Assembly: GCF_000372725.1 (NCBI RefSeq) | Contig: NW_005200517.1 | Coordinates: 100,660-164,659 of the forward strand | From: Emiliania huxleyi CCMP1516 | Lineage: Eukaryota > Haptophyta > Isochrysidales > Noelaerhabdaceae | Length of the DNA stretch: 64,000 nucleotides | Direction of reading: 5' to 3' | Shown: piece by piece, positions 18,269-29,865 of the stretch | How the letters are laid out: each line of letters starts with the position of its first letter | Position numbering within the stretch: position 1 is the first letter of the stretch | Position numbers and translations under genes: made by a program | Notes under the pieces: generated by a model | Told to the model about the DNA's origin: nothing | Databases searched by the model: none | The model's input: the letters and a program-made list of their open reading frames with translations, nothing else

Positions 18269-21200
18269 ATGCGGAAGAAGGTCGACGCGCGGGTCCGCAC
18301 GCTCATCGAGAACTCCGTCGCGCTGCGCCACCGCGGCCTCTTTGTCATCGTCGGCGACAGCGCACGCGAGCAGGTCGTGAACCTGCACTACATGCTTTCC
18401 AAGGCCGCCGTTCGGGCCCGCCCGTCCGTCCTCTGGTGCTACAAGAAGGAGCTCGGCTTCACCACACACCGCAAGAAGCGTATGCGCCACATAAAAAAAA
18501 TGGCGGCGCGTGGCCTCATCGATCCGGATAAGGACGACCCGTTTGAGCTCTTCATCTCTTCGACGTCCATCACGTACTGCTACTACCGCGAGACGACGCG
18601 GGTGCTCGGCAACACGTTCGGCATGCTCGTGCTGCAGGACTTCGAGGCGGTGACGCCAAACGTGCTGGCCCGCACCGTCGAGACTGTCGAGGCGCGCCAC
18701 GCCTTCGCGCCAGCCTCGCACCCACGACCGCCGCTCTGCAGCCAAGCAGCCGCACGCCACTCGCTGGGCATCAGCCACGGGGCGCAGCGCCTCCCTTTCG
18801 CTGCGTGCTCATCCAAGCCCGAAGCGGAAATTCCGCCACGGCCGCGCCGCCGCCCGCCATGCTGCGGCGATGCGCGTGCGGCTGCGCGTCGTCGCACACA
18901 GAATGCCTGCCAACCGCCTCTCCTCCTCCAGCCTGTCCTCCTGCCCCCTCTCCGCCTGCCCCATCCTCCTGCCCCCTCTCCGCCTGCCCCATCCTCCTGC
19001 CCCCTCTCCGCCTGCCGGCTCCCGCCTCTCCTCCTGCCCACTCACCGCCTCACCGCCGCGCCACCCCGCCTGCTCCAGGGCGGCGGCATCGTCGTGATGC
19101 TTCTCAAGTCGATGGACTCGCTGCGCCAGCTCTACACGATGACGATGGACGCGCACGCTCGCTTCCGCACAGAGGCGCAGCCGCAGCCGTGGCGGGGCCA
19201 CAGGGCGTGGGGTGTCTCCACAGCTCGAGGCGTGAACCACAGGGTGTGTGAACCACAGGCGCACGCCGACGTGCAGCCGCGCTTCAACGAGCGCTTCATC
19301 CTCTCTCTCGCCTCGTGCCGCTCCTGCCTCGTGCTCGACGAGCTCAGCACCCTGCGCACCACGGGTCGACGGCCCATGACTCATGGTTCATCATTCATAG
19401 GTGCTCGACGACGAGCTCAACATCCTGCCCATCTCGTCGCACGCCGCAGCCATCACGCCCGTCTCCAAGGGCGTGCCTGCCGACGGCGACGAGGCGGAGG
19501 CGGCCGAGGGCCGCCCCGCCGCCGGCTCGGCGGGAAGCGACTCACCCGAGCTGCGCGAGCTGAAGCGGTCGCTGCGAGAGACGCAGCCGGTCGGCTCGAT
19601 CGTGCAGACCGTGCGGACAGTCGACCAGGCAAAGGCGCTCCTCACCTTCGTCGAGGCGGCGGCGGACAAGTCACTCCGCTGCACGGTGGCGCTCACCGCG
19701 GCGCGAGGCCGCGGCAAGTCGGCCGCCCTCGGCCTCTCCCTCGCGGCCGCCGTCGCGTACGGCTACGCAAACATCTTCGTGACGGCGCCCTCGCCCGAGA
19801 ACTTGCGCACGCTCTTCGAGTTTGTGCTCAAGGGCTTCGACGCGCTCGAGTACAAGGAGCACGCCGACTTCTCCATCGTGCGACCTGTAGCCGAGATGCA
19901 GCCGAGATGCAGCCGAGATGCGCCAAGAGACCGGGCTCGCCGAACCGTCTCTCCGTCGTGTGCCATTGCGAGCCGCCCCTCGCCCACTCCCTGTCTCTCT
20001 CCCCCACCCGGAGCCGCCTCCAGGTCGAGCGAGGTCGAGCCCGCTTCATCCGACGCCCCTCCCGCCGACGCAGGTTGAGTCGACCAACCCAGAGCTCAAG
20101 CATACCGTCGTGCGGATCAACATCTTCCGCGCGCACCGGCAGACCATCCAGTACATCCTGCCCAGCGACGCGGCGCTGCTCTCGCAGGCGGAGCTGCTCG
20201 TCATCGACGAGGCAGCCGCCATCCCGCTGCCGCAGGTGCGGGCGCTGCTCGGCCCGTACCTCGTCTACATGGCCTCCACCGTCAACGGGTACGAGGGCAC
20301 CGGCCGCGCCCTCTCCCTCAAGCTCATCCAGCAGCTGCGCGCAAAGGCGCAGGCCGGCGGCGAGGCGGCCGGCGGCAGCGCCTCGGCCCTGGCCGAGGAC
20401 CCGGCGCTCGGCGGCCGCACACTGCGCGAGGCGCGTGGCTCCGGGGGGGAGGGTGGGTGGGTGTGTGGGGGGGGGGGCGAGGGGTGGAGAGGGGCGGAGA
20501 GGGGCGGAGAGGGGCTGCGCGGCGCCCGGTCCCCTTTTTCCTGCAGGCATCACAGCTTGCCGGTGCCACTGCCCGCCGCAGGTCAGCCTCGAGGAGCCGA
20601 TCCGGTACGCGCAGGGCGACCCCGTCGAGCGCTGGCTGCACGGGCTGCTTTGCCTCGACGCGACGACCAGTCTGCCGCCCGTGCGCTCGACGCCGCACCC
20701 GTCCGAGTGCGAGCTGTACTGGGTCGACCGCGACGCGCTCTTCTCGTACCATTCTGCGTCGGAGGCTTTCCTGCAGCGCATGCTCGCGCTCTGCGTCTCG
20801 TCGCACTACAAGAACACGCCCAACGACCTGCAGCTCCTCTCGGACGCGCCCGCCCACCAGGCCTTCGTGCTGCTCGGGCCGGTCGACGATGACAAGCGGC
20901 TGCCCGACCTCCTCGGACCCTTCCCTCTGAGCCCTCTCGAGCCCCTCCCCACACACAGGTGGACGTGGACGCCAAGCGCCTGCCCGACATCCTCGCCGTG
21001 GTGCAGATCTGCCTCGAGGGCGACATCTCGCACGAGTCGGTCCGCCGCTCGATGGCGCGCGGAGAGACGCCGTCGGGCGACCTCATCGCGTGGACCGTCT
21101 CGCAGCAGTTCCAGGAGCCAGAGTTCGCCTCGCTCTCGGGCGCGCGGGTCGTGCGGGTGGCGGTCCACCCCGACCTCGCCCGGATGGGCTACGGCTCGCG

Positions 21201-22527
21201 CGCCCTCGACCTGCTCACCCACTACTACCAGGGCGACGTGCGGCCCCTCAAGCCGCCCGCGGCGGCTGCGCCGCGCGCGGCCGCGGGAGGCGCAGGCGCC
21301 GACGGCGCCACCGCGGGCGGACTGCTGCACGAGACGATCGCGCCGCGCGCGAAGCTGCCGCCCCTGCTGCTCACGCTCGAGCAGCGGCCGCCCGAGCCGC
21401 TCCACTGGCTCGGCGCCTCGTTCGGCATCACGGCGCCGCTGTACGGCTTCTGGCACAAGGGCGGCTTCCGGCCCGTCTACCTGCGCCAGACCAAGAACGA
21501 GGTGACGGGCGAGCACACCGCCATCGTCCTCAAGGCGCTCGACGGCTCGCAGCGCGAGATGTCGACCCTCGCCGCCGCCGACTGGCTGCCGCTGTACGTC
21601 GGCGACTTCCGGCGCCGGCTGAGCGCGCTGCTCGGCGGCGCGCTGCGCGAGATGCCCACCGCGCTCGCCCTCTCGCTGCTCGACCCGACGCTGCAGCCCG
21701 CAGAGGCGCGCGCGCCGACGGCGGAGCAGCTCGAGTTCGTGCTCGGCGCGTACGACCTCAAGCGGCTCTCGTCGTACTCGCGCTCCCTCGTCGACCACCA
21801 CCTCGTGCTCGACCTCGTGCCGCTGCTCGCGCGGCTGCGCTTCAGCGGCGCGCTCCTCACGCCGCTCTCGTCGGTGCAGGCCGCGATCCTCGTCGGCGTC
21901 GGACTGCAAGGCGACCGCCGCCCCGCCGCCTCGTGCCTCCCCGCCGCCTCGCACGGCCTCACGCTCACTCGCCCCGACCCCGTCGCACCCCCGCGCCCCG
22001 TCGCACCGTCGCACGCCCCGACCCCGAGCGCTACGAGCGACACAGGCGCCACGTTCGACTCCCTCTCCGCCGAGCTCGGCCTGCCCGTCTCGCAGCTGCT
22101 CGCGCTCTTCAACAAGCTGATGCGCAAGCTGGTGGCACCGCTGCAGGCGGAGGCGGCCAAGGCGGAGGAGGCGTCCCTTCCCGCCCCGTCGGCGGCGCGC
22201 GAGGCGTCGGCGCACCTGCAGCCGCTCGGCGGCGTGCAGCTGGGCGACGAGCTGCAGCAGGGCGCCGACGCCTCGCTCGCCAAGATGCAGGACGAGGCGG
22301 CGCGCAAGCAGCAGGAGTGGCTCGAGGACGGCGCGCTCGCGCGCTACGAGATCAAGGGCACAGAGGAGGACTGGGAGGAGGCGCTGGCCGGCAGGGGCGG
22401 CCCCGTCACGGGCGTGCTGAGCGTGCGCTCCTCCAAGGAGGGCGAGGCGAAAAAGCGCAAGCTCGGCGGCGGCGGCAAGGCCAAGGACAAGGGGAGAGGG
22501 GACAAGCCGCGCAAGAAATCGCGCTGA
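18269..22527 (+). CDS. NAT10: RNA cytidine acetyltransferase (NAT10/Kre33), 8 exons
   Basis: Acetylates cytidine in 18S rRNA and tRNA in the nucleolus. Exons by homology: 18269-18691, 19079-19174, 19259-19330, 19401-19877, 20074-20430, 20582-20881, 20959-21910, 22046-22527; these join in frame to 1052 residues (human about 1025). Walker A-type RGRGKS is near residue 302, IDEAAAIPLP near 400 and the GNAT core VAVHPDLARMGYGSRAL near 642-658; the C-terminus is Lys-rich. Introns 1, 2, 5 and 7 are GC-AG (mostly GAG|GCGC); 3, 4 and 6 are GT-AG. Introns 3 and 6 begin with a copy of the next exon's start. Intron 4 carries an 11-bp minisatellite shared with the carboxypeptidase intron, and intron 5 is very G-rich. 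Confidence 0.93.
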
Positions 22528-23079
22528 GCTGCCCTCTTTACTTGCTATCAGCTATGTGTCTTTCTTTGCGTGAAATCTCGATGTACCTATACACACCCCA
22601 TCCCCATATGACACACTCCGAACAAAAGCGAAAAGGGCTCCAGGCCCCAAATGACGTGTGAGTGTTAGGGAGTTATTTGGTATTGCTAAAAATCTCTCGC
22701 ACTCCGCGTTTCTTGTGCCGCAACGCGCCAACGGAGAGAGATTGTTTGTTTTGTTTTGCCAACGGTATTCGTTGGCTGCCGCGCGGGGCGATAACTTGGA
22801 GCACTTGGAGTGCAGACGGCAGCCGCACGCCGGCATAGGGCCGGGGAGCTAAGAAGCGCACCCAGAGGCCGGACGATTGGGGTCGGGTTACGGGCTAGAG
22901 AGCCCTAGCCCTGGGGTGTGCGCGCTCTCGCGGCGTGTACTCTGTTATTTTTAAATTGCTGTTTGCATGTAGTTGAGTGCAGTTGCGAGTCGCGCGACTG
23001 AAATCGGCTGGCACGACCGCGACGCAACTGCCAACGAGAAGTTGCGCCGACGTCCGTTCGTTTATACGTCTCACTGTAC
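22528..23079. other. Intergenic, contains a dispersed repeat
   Basis: A partial inverted copy of the 222-233-bp repeat family is at 22795-22928. Nothing else recognised. Confidence 0.6.
22795..22928 (-). repeat. Dispersed repeat family R1, partial copy
   Basis: Inverted copy of the 3' half of the family seen complete at 43764-43985 and 60869-61101 (CTTGGAGCACTTGGAGTGCA ... GGGCCGGGGAGCT ... GGGCTAGAGAGCCCTAG). Confidence 0.75.
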
Positions 23080-24225
23080 ATGACGGGGGGCTATGAGCCC
23101 GGCCCCTCCCCTCAGCAGAGCAGGCAATGTGTATATTTGGGAGCGCCTGAGCCAGACACCGCCGCCGCGTACAGCAGCAGCGACACAAGCGACGGCGAGC
23201 ACGGCGCTGCCGGCCGCCGCTACATCCGCCTCCCTTGCGGCTGCATCTGCATCGGCGAAGCGAGTGTGAACGGCTCCTCCGTGCGAGCGGGCGACGCGAC
23301 CGGGAGGGTGGTCTGGGGCGCGAGCGAGGAGCTGGCCGACTGGTGCTGCCGCGAGAGGCGCCCGCAGCAGCTCCTCGCCTCCTTCTCGTCGGCCGTCGAG
23401 CTCGGCGCCGGGTGCGGCCTCGTCTCGATCGCGCTAGCAAAGCTGGGCCTGCACGTTGTCTCCACCGACGGGGACACGTGCGCGACGAAGCTCATCCAGC
23501 GGAATGCCTCTCGCAACGGCGTCGAGGCTACGCGGCTTCGCGCGCTGCAGTACGCCTGGGAGAGCGAGACACAGCTCGAGGAGGTGCTGCAAGCCGTCGG
23601 GCGAGGCGGCCGGTGCAGCGAGGTCCTCGTCGCCTCGGACGTCATCTACTCGTCAGACGACACGTCCTTCGCACCGCTCGAGGCGGCGCTCCGCGCTCTC
23701 ATTGGCCGCGGCGGCTGCCGCCTCGTGGTCATGTGCTGGCGCGTGCGCAACGGGAACGAGGAGCGGTTTCTCTCGCGCCTCGCCGACCTCGGCCGCGCGC
23801 GCATCGCGTGGCGTAGCCACGGCCTGAGCTGCGCGGATAGCGTCCCCGCCGACGGCTCCGACGATATGACTGCGTGGCGAAAGGCGCACGCAGGGTCGTG
23901 GGCGATCGGCACGCTGGAGGTGGGGAGCGACGAGCTGGGGAGGGACGCTGACGGCGGGGTCTACGATGGTGAGTGGAAGGCGGGCGACATGGACGGGCGG
24001 CGCACGCCAGCAGGCACGTCCACCCTGCGGGCCGGAGCCGCAGAGTTTGTCCCTGGCTCGCTGCCAGAGATCCTAGAACGGGCCGGCCTTCCGCAGGGCG
24101 CGCCGCGATCAAAGAAAGAGAGGAAGGCGGCGGCGGCGGCGGCGAGGAGTGTGGCGGTGGCAGCGGTGGAGGCGGTGTTGACAGAGGAGGAGTGCGGCGG
24201 CGTCGCGTCTATCGGTCTCGTGTGA
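23080..24225 (+). CDS. METTL21/FAM86-type lysine methyltransferase with PAM2-like tail
   Basis: A 381-residue single-exon gene with an ATG start. The SAM-binding motif VELGAGCGLVSIAL (about 106-119) is followed by VVSTDGD and by VLVASDVIYS, the order found in the Methyltransf_16 family that methylates lysines of translation factors and chaperones. The exact substrate is not deducible. Near the C-terminus, residues 314-326 (STLRAGAAEFVPG) fit the PAM2 pattern (L..xAxEFVP) that binds the MLLE domain of poly(A)-binding protein; this is a motif match only. The last 50 residues are Ala/Lys-rich. Confidence 0.8.
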   Translation: MTGGYEPGPSPQQSRQCVYLGAPEPDTAAAYSSSDTSDGEHGAAGRRYIRLPCGCICIGEASVNGSSVRAGDATGRVVWGASEELADWCCRERRPQQLLASFSSAVELGAGCGLVSIALAKLGLHVVSTDGDTCATKLIQRNASRNGVEATRLRALQYAWESETQLEEVLQAVGRGGRCSEVLVASDVIYSSDDTSFAPLEAALRALIGRGGCRLVVMCWRVRNGNEERFLSRLADLGRARIAWRSHGLSCADSVPADGSDDMTAWRKAHAGSWAIGTLEVGSDELGRDADGGVYDGEWKAGDMDGRRTPAGTSTLRAGAAEFVPGSLPEILERAGLPQGAPRSKKERKAAAAAARSVAVAAVEAVLTEEECGGVASIGLV

Positions 24226-24323
24226 TCACACACAGGCGTCTCGTGCGGTGGTGCAAAAATATTGCTTATTGGCGAGCAAATCGTCCGTTTTTCTGAGAGA
24301 GCTCTCTCTCATACGGTCATAGA

Positions 24324-26146
24324 CTACGACACCGCCCGCCGCGCCGCCTGCTCTCTCGGCGGCGGCGGGTAGAATGGCGGCGGCAGTGGCTCGTCGGCCT
24401 GAAAGGCGCTCATCATCGTGAAGGAGGCGGCGGGTCGGTAGAGCGGCAGCAGGTGGCCCGCGCCGCGGACCGACACGAAGCGGACCTGGCCGCCGTTCCA
24501 CGCCATCGAGAAGCCTCCCTGCACGCGCCTCCCTCTGGGCAGCACCTCGAATGGCCGCCACGGCTGCGTGAGCGGCAGGCCGAGGGGCGTGGAGGCGGGC
24601 GTGCCGAGCGGCCCCATCGGCGTCCACGTGCCGGTCCCGTTGCCGAAGAAGGGCACCCAGATCTGCTCGATCGGCGCCGTCTGCAGGCCGCAGTCGTCCG
24701 AGTCGCCCTCGTAGATGAGGACCCTCTTGCCCGCCCGGATCGCCTTTTCATAGGCGAAGCCGACGAAGGCCGAATCTGTCGTGTAGTTCATGCCGATCCC
24801 GTTGTCAAGGACGATGAAGTTGTTCGACAACGGGATGCCGAGCCCCGCCTTGGTGGCGTTGAGCGAAAAGTAGTCGTTCATCGCCGAGCCGAGGCACGGA
24901 GCGCCCAGGCCAGTGTCGCCGTCGCCGGGCGAGGGCGCGGCTGGCAGCGGGGCGGCGGTCAGCGGGATCAGCGAGGCGGCGGTCGCGGCGTCGATGGCGA
25001 CGCGCGCGCGTGAGCGCGGCCTCGTCGCCCCCGCCGTCATCCTCCTCTTGGGCACCTCCTCGGGGCACGCCTCGAAGAGGTTGTAGGCGTAGAAGAAGCC
25101 AACCTCGCGACTCATCTCCTCCATCAGAGACAGGCAGCCGGCGCTGAGCGGCTGCGGCGCAGCCTTGCCCTTGAGCTCCGCCTCGCTGCAGCCGCCGCCG
25201 ACGATGCGCGCGTACAGCTCCTCGGACATCTGCGAGTGCCTGAGGCGCGGTGCCGTGTCAGGTGTCACCACCTCGGCTGCACCTCGGATGCACCTCGGCT
25301 GCATCTCGGCTGCATCTCGCGCCCGTGGAAGAACTCGACGTCCCAGTGCGGCCCGGGCAGCGCGTTGGGGTACTTGAAGAACTCGACCTCCCGCAGGTTG
25401 ACGCACCAGTCGACCGGCCTGCCCGGCTGCGGGATGCAGGCCGGGAAGCCGTCGCCCACCGCGAAGCCCTTGAAGTGGATCGGCCTGCCGGTAGGGCCGG
25501 TGATCGGGTCGTCGAGCCACTCGTTTGCAAAGAGAGGGACGTACACGCCGGCGTACGACTCGCCCACCAGCGTCACCGGCTGCTGCGAAGCCTCGAACTC
25601 GGGGAAGGCGTCGCGGAAGAAGGCGGCGTGCGCGCGGTGGTTGGCCTTCGCCGTCGACTTGTCCGTCCAAGGGCCGCAGGTGTACGGGTCTCCGCTCGGG
25701 CCGCCGTGGCTGGTGGCGCTGCCGTTGCCCATCGTGCAGTATGAGGCACCCATCGGAGCGGGAGAGTCGATCTCGCAGAGGCTCGTCACGTTGGCCCACG
25801 TCCACGCGTTGAAGAGCGGCGTCGGCACCTTGGTCGCACGGAATTCCGCCGTGCGATACGAGTCCGAGGTCAGCAGGAAGGGCCCAAACTCCTGGAAGAG
25901 CCCAAACGTGGACGGCGCGCCCGGGCCGCCGTTGTACCAGATCGAGAGCGGCTTCTCCTTCCAGTCCGGCGCCATCGCGCAGATGTAGTGGAAGAAGGCG
26001 ACGCCGCGACCCGACGGCGGAGTGCCAGCGTTGAGGTAGCCAGAGTAGTACTCGTACGGCGCGGTGGAGGTCAGGCCGGGCAGCGTCGCGGCCACGCGCG
26101 CCGGAGGGTCGCGCATGTCGAACATGCCCTCCTGCGCGACGCTCAT
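24324..26146 (-). CDS. Serine carboxypeptidase (peptidase S10), 2 exons
   Basis: Removes C-terminal residues from peptides in vacuole, lysosome or outside the cell. Exon 1 is 26146-25323 and exon 2 25239-24324, joined across an 83-bp GC-AG intron; this restores HGHSQMSEELYARI, as in the family. Total 579 residues. The catalytic Ser is in GESYAG (residue 197), Asp in YEGDSDDC (about 454) and His in RGAGHLLPLYRP (about 537). The substrate-binding WYNGGPGAPS is present and five N-glycosylation sequons are visible. No signal peptide is encoded downstream of the ATG used, so a 5' exon may be missing. The intron carries GAGATGCAGCC repeats also found in NAT10 intron 4. Confidence 0.85.
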
Positions 26147-27046
26147 TCGAGCTCTTGGCGCGCTCGCCCTTGGGGTTATTGTTACGGGACACACATCTAA
26201 TTCTTTTTCCTTCGCGGCACGCGATGGCGGCAAGCCCTCGTGCACGCCCGCCCTCGACACGCCGAAGACCAACCGGCGACGGACCGCGGTGAGACCGCGC
26301 CGCCCTCCGCGCCCGCCCGCGCCCGCAGCGTGAACACATGCGCGCGTCCCTCTCCGCACGGAAACTTGCGCGCCAGCCGCGCAGCAGCCTCACATGCAGC
26401 GCGCATTGGCATGCTCGCCCCCTGGGCCGCCGACGGCCCGGTCGAGCGGGCTGCGCGGCCGCCGCACACCATCAGGCAGGCGCACGACCACCTGCAGCAC
26501 GCCGCAGCCCACCGCGCAGCCCTCCCAGCCAAGGCTGCGCCTCACAGCTACACAAACAGGGCGCACAGCAGAGCACAGCGCATAGCACACGCCGACGCGC
26601 GCGCAGCACACGCAGACTCACGCGCGAATCCAACACGCACACGCGCACAGCACGCGCGCATCGCACTCCAGCGCAGCGCTGCACACAGAGCACACTAGAC
26701 CATACCAGTGGTACTGGTACCATCGCCTCTGAGAGGCACCACCCCTCGGGGAGGGGGCGCGTCCGCCCAGCGGCCAGCGCCCCTCCGCCCAGCGAGCGTA
26801 CCCGCAGCGCCCGGGGAGCGAGCGTCCGCCCTGCGGCCAGCCCGCTCTCCCCGCACGGCGTCGACCGCCCCCAAAGCGAGACAGGATGCACCCGCATAGT
26901 TAGCCGCTACGGCTCTATACGGGGGCATCCTCTCCCCCATCCGCATGTGAGGAACTGCGTACTACACTGCGTCACCCTCCCCAGCATCAGTGGGTTGCCT
27001 TTTGGGGTCTGAGCCCAACGGAGAAAAAAGAAAAGTGACCAAAATC

Positions 27047-27105
27047 GGCCCTGGATGCGCGGTTAATGACTGCACTCCAAGTGCTCCAAGTGCTCCAAAT
27101 CGAAA
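27047..27105 (+). repeat. Dispersed repeat family R1, 3' fragment
   Basis: Carries GGCCCTGGAT and AATGACTGCACTCCAAGTGC with the CTCCAAGTG unit repeated. Confidence 0.7.
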
Positions 27106-27183
27106 TCAGAAACGAGATCCACGTCTCCCGCCCCTCGGCTCTCGCGCGAGCCACGATCTCCTGCCCGATGTCCGAAAACGGAA

Positions 27184-27384
27184 GGCACGAATAGCCGGAC
27201 ACAGGAACGGCACAGCTCAACGGCAGAAATCCCACACACATCCACTCACCTCTCGCACGAACAGTCGAACAGGTTCCCAGAGCCGGACGCAGGAACGGCA
27301 CTGGCCAAAACACACCCACACCTGACGCACGAACAGGTACGAACAGCCGGACGAAGGAACGGCAGCCGTCACACACCCAGCCGG
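27184..27384 (+). repeat. Degenerate tandem repeat, about 70-bp unit, three copies
   Basis: Each unit has GCACGAACAG, then GCCGGACGCAGGAACGGCA and ends in a CACACCCA-type stretch. Confidence 0.7.
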
Positions 27385-28348
27385 GGCAAGACAGAAGGCC
27401 GCCGAGGGGAAAGGGAGTTCGCAACTAAACGGCCGAAGCGGGTATCTCTCCTTGGCACGCCCGCCGACCCCGATGCACCTTATTACCCGAACCCCCTACC
27501 TGCAAGCCCACCGAGAGGGGTAGGGGTCAGCCTTGTTCAATTAAACACGAGTTCCACCGTAGCGTCGCATAACTCTAAGCGCGCGTGTGAGCGAGGGCAG
27601 AAATGCAACGCTCACGCGGTCCCGGGCTCGGTCCTCCCACATTCTCTAAATGATGAGTCTCGCTCTCCCTTATACAATAAGCTATAAGGGGCCTCTGCGA
27701 AATAAAAAGCGGAGGCCTCAGTGGGAGCGAACTCTGACGGAGAGGGAGGTTCCCCGTGTTTGTTTGCTTGGGGTTATTGTTACTCTCGTGAGGCTGTGAA
27801 AGCACGCCCACCCTAGCGGGATTGGGGGTGGGGGTTATTGTTCTTGGCAAATCAAGACACAGGGAAAAAATCACAGTGGCAGCGGCCTGGTGGGACCCCG
27901 TAGCTGTGAGCGCTGTCAGAGCGGTGTTTCGACACCGATATCGTTCACAGGTAAGTGTACATGTAAGCGGAGCTGCTGAGTAGATACAGCGAATGTGTTG
28001 CGTGACTCTGTGCGATTTCGGGCCCGGGGTTGTGCGTTTACGTGAAGAGGGGAGGTCGTGGGTCGTGTAAAGGGTAACGAACTAGAGGCAAATTCAAAAA
28101 AAATCCCGGTATTTTTTGTGCACGTCCGAGCATCGCAGCCACAAGCCGAGGTTGCTCTGCTCTAGCATCCCACGCAGTTAGAACCGGCGCTGCACTTCCT
28201 ACGCGTCTGGCTCTGTGAGCCAGCTCCCATCTGATCTCGGGTCGCAAGCCGTAGCCACACGTTTCGGATACTGGCGCGCACTGGCACTAACACAGTACAC
28301 ACAGGTCGCTTTTGTGTCTCCCGACAGAATCCCCCTGCGTTCAGGAAC

Positions 28349-28702
28349 ATGCCGGAGATCGGCTCGACGGGTGTGGCCTTCACAAAGGTTGCACGCGAGT
28401 GGCGCTGCAAGTACGCCATGGGCGCAGACGGCGGCCCGGGCGAATCGGCGGCGCTGAAGGCCGCACAGGCGCTCCTGGAAGCGTATCTCCCTACGCTCAA
28501 GGCGCTTCCCAACGCCGAAGTGACCCGCGTGGTGTGCGGCGGCTGCGGCGACTTCAAGGTCATCGTCAACCAGCCCGCGGATGACCACGGAGCTTGGAAG
28601 GAAGACGAGTTCAAGCCCGAGGCGGAGTTCCTCGCGAAGCTTGGGGCGATCGACGGCTGCACGCGCGTTGAGGCGCAGGAGTTCACCATGGAGATGCTCT
28701 GA
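28349..28702 (+). CDS. Small conserved-looking protein with CGGC motif
   Basis: A 117-residue ATG-started ORF (MPEIGSTGVAFTKVAREWRC). It has a balanced composition, an amphipathic helix (AALKAAQALLEAYLPTLK), then RVVCGGCGDFKVIV and the C-terminal FLAKLGAIDGCTRVEAQEF. The CxxC within a strand-like context could be a metal site or a redox pair. I have the impression of similar short proteins in other algae, but cannot name the family and assign no function. No intron is needed. An upstream element (GGCGCGCACTGGCACTAACA at about 28275) recurs inverted at two other places. Confidence 0.6.
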   Translation: MPEIGSTGVAFTKVAREWRCKYAMGADGGPGESAALKAAQALLEAYLPTLKALPNAEVTRVVCGGCGDFKVIVNQPADDHGAWKEDEFKPEAEFLAKLGAIDGCTRVEAQEFTMEML

Positions 28703-29072
28703 GCGAGCAGCACAGAAAAGCTGGCACAAATATGCTCTCCGCGGGACCGCGGCGCAGTTTGGACAGAGACCGGGAGAGAGAGAGACCAAAATCAGAAATG
28801 AGTCGATCCAAGGCAAATAGGCAATGCCGTCTACTGAGCAACGTAAGCAGTTCGCTTCGAAATCCAGAAACGATGCGCGTGTGCGCCGCCACATACGCCA
28901 CACCCCACACGCCACAGCACGCGCGGCCGCGGCGCGCCGGGAGAGTGTGCCGAGACGCGAGAGGGAGCCACCGCGCTGAAAGCGGCGGGGCACAGCGCGC
29001 ACAGCGGGGGGCGACCGGGGTCTATCTCAGCGCGGCACCGCCAGCGTGGAGCTCCGATTCGTCCACTCCCTT
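28703..29072. other. Intergenic, nothing recognised
   Basis: Short GC-rich stretch between two convergent genes; no repeat or ORF stands out. Confidence 0.5.
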
Positions 29073-29669
29073 TCATCGAGCGCGGCGCCACAGCCCGCCG
29101 TACCGATAGTGTGGATTCTGCTTTGCGACCGCCTTCCAGCAGCGGCCACACACCATCCTCCACTGCTGATTGCTTGCGTCGGCCTGGCAGCGCACCAGCA
29201 GGTCGACGTCACGCGCGCACACGTCGCACGGTTTGGGGCCGCCCATTTTCACCTTGCGCACCACTCGTCGCGCATCCCGTTGCTCTTCCCGCGCCCCACC
29301 CCCCTCCGCATCCTCCTTTGCTGGCTCCGCCGACTCCGAACCAGGACCTCGCATTACCTCATCCGTTGACGGCATCGCGTTGATTCTGTGCTCAGGCGCA
29401 GCCTCGTGCCAATCAAGTTCAGTATCCTTGCCAGTGCCCACGCTGCCCGCGCCCGAGCATCGCCCTCTCGGGACAGCGGCTGTCTCCTGGTGGCTGCGAA
29501 CGATCTGAGCGCAGAACCTAAAGAGCAGTCCAACCAATGCTGCCGCCGGCCACGTTATGGCGAGCCCAGAGTAGACGTATCTTGCACGCAACAGACTGCA
29601 CACGCCCGTGAACGCCACAGCAGCAAGGGCTGCGGCGAGGGAGGCCAGAAGGAGAGCGGAAGCTCGCAT
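29073..29669 (-). CDS. Two-pass membrane protein with C-terminal zinc-ribbon-like module
   Basis: ATG at 29669 gives 198 residues. Residues 1-25 and about 33-55 are hydrophobic (SALLLASLAAALAAVAF; LAITWPAAALVGLLFRFCAQ). A linker rich in Glu/Gly follows, then KMGGPKPCDVCARDVDLLVR, C, and MVCGRCWKAVAKQNPHYRYG to the end. The two CxxC pairs predict one zinc site, and the HYRYGGLW tail is distinctive. I believe this module recurs in algal proteins but know no function. It is divergent from the dehydratase gene with about 196 bp between start codons. Confidence 0.65.
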   Translation of the reverse strand: MRASALLLASLAAALAAVAFTGVCSLLRARYVYSGLAITWPAAALVGLLFRFCAQIVRSHQETAAVPRGRCSGAGSVGTGKDTELDWHEAAPEHRINAMPSTDEVMRGPGSESAEPAKEDAEGGGAREEQRDARRVVRKVKMGGPKPCDVCARDVDLLVRCQADASNQQWRMVCGRCWKAVAKQNPHYRYGGLWRRAR

Positions 29670-29865
29670 ATGAAGGGTATATGCTACGTGTGTTGCTGCT
29701 AGAGCGGCGGTCAAGTCCGATGTCACGGTCAAACCGGCGGGCGAGGGTCTTTCTTTACGGGCCTTCACAGCCCCGCGACGGCTCCAGAGAGGTGGGTAGC
29801 GATTCTTCGCGAGGAGGGATCCCAAGACGGCGGATTTTTTTCTCAGACTCACCCCTCCCGGCCCC

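Larger units (their letters stand above)
26147..28348. other. Gap of 2.2 kb without a supported gene
   Basis: Holds Arg/Ala-rich chance ORFs, a partial R1 repeat (27047-27105), a roughly 70-bp triple repeat (27184-27384) and two copies of GGGGTTATTGTTAC (about 26172 and 27771). The carboxypeptidase signal exon could lie in 26200-26550. Confidence 0.5.

Noticed and set aside
20806-22215. A 469-codon minus-strand ORF opposite NAT10
   Set aside because: Composition is Arg/Gly/Ala-rich and mirrors the NAT10 coding strand; the plus strand matches NAT10 residue by residue.
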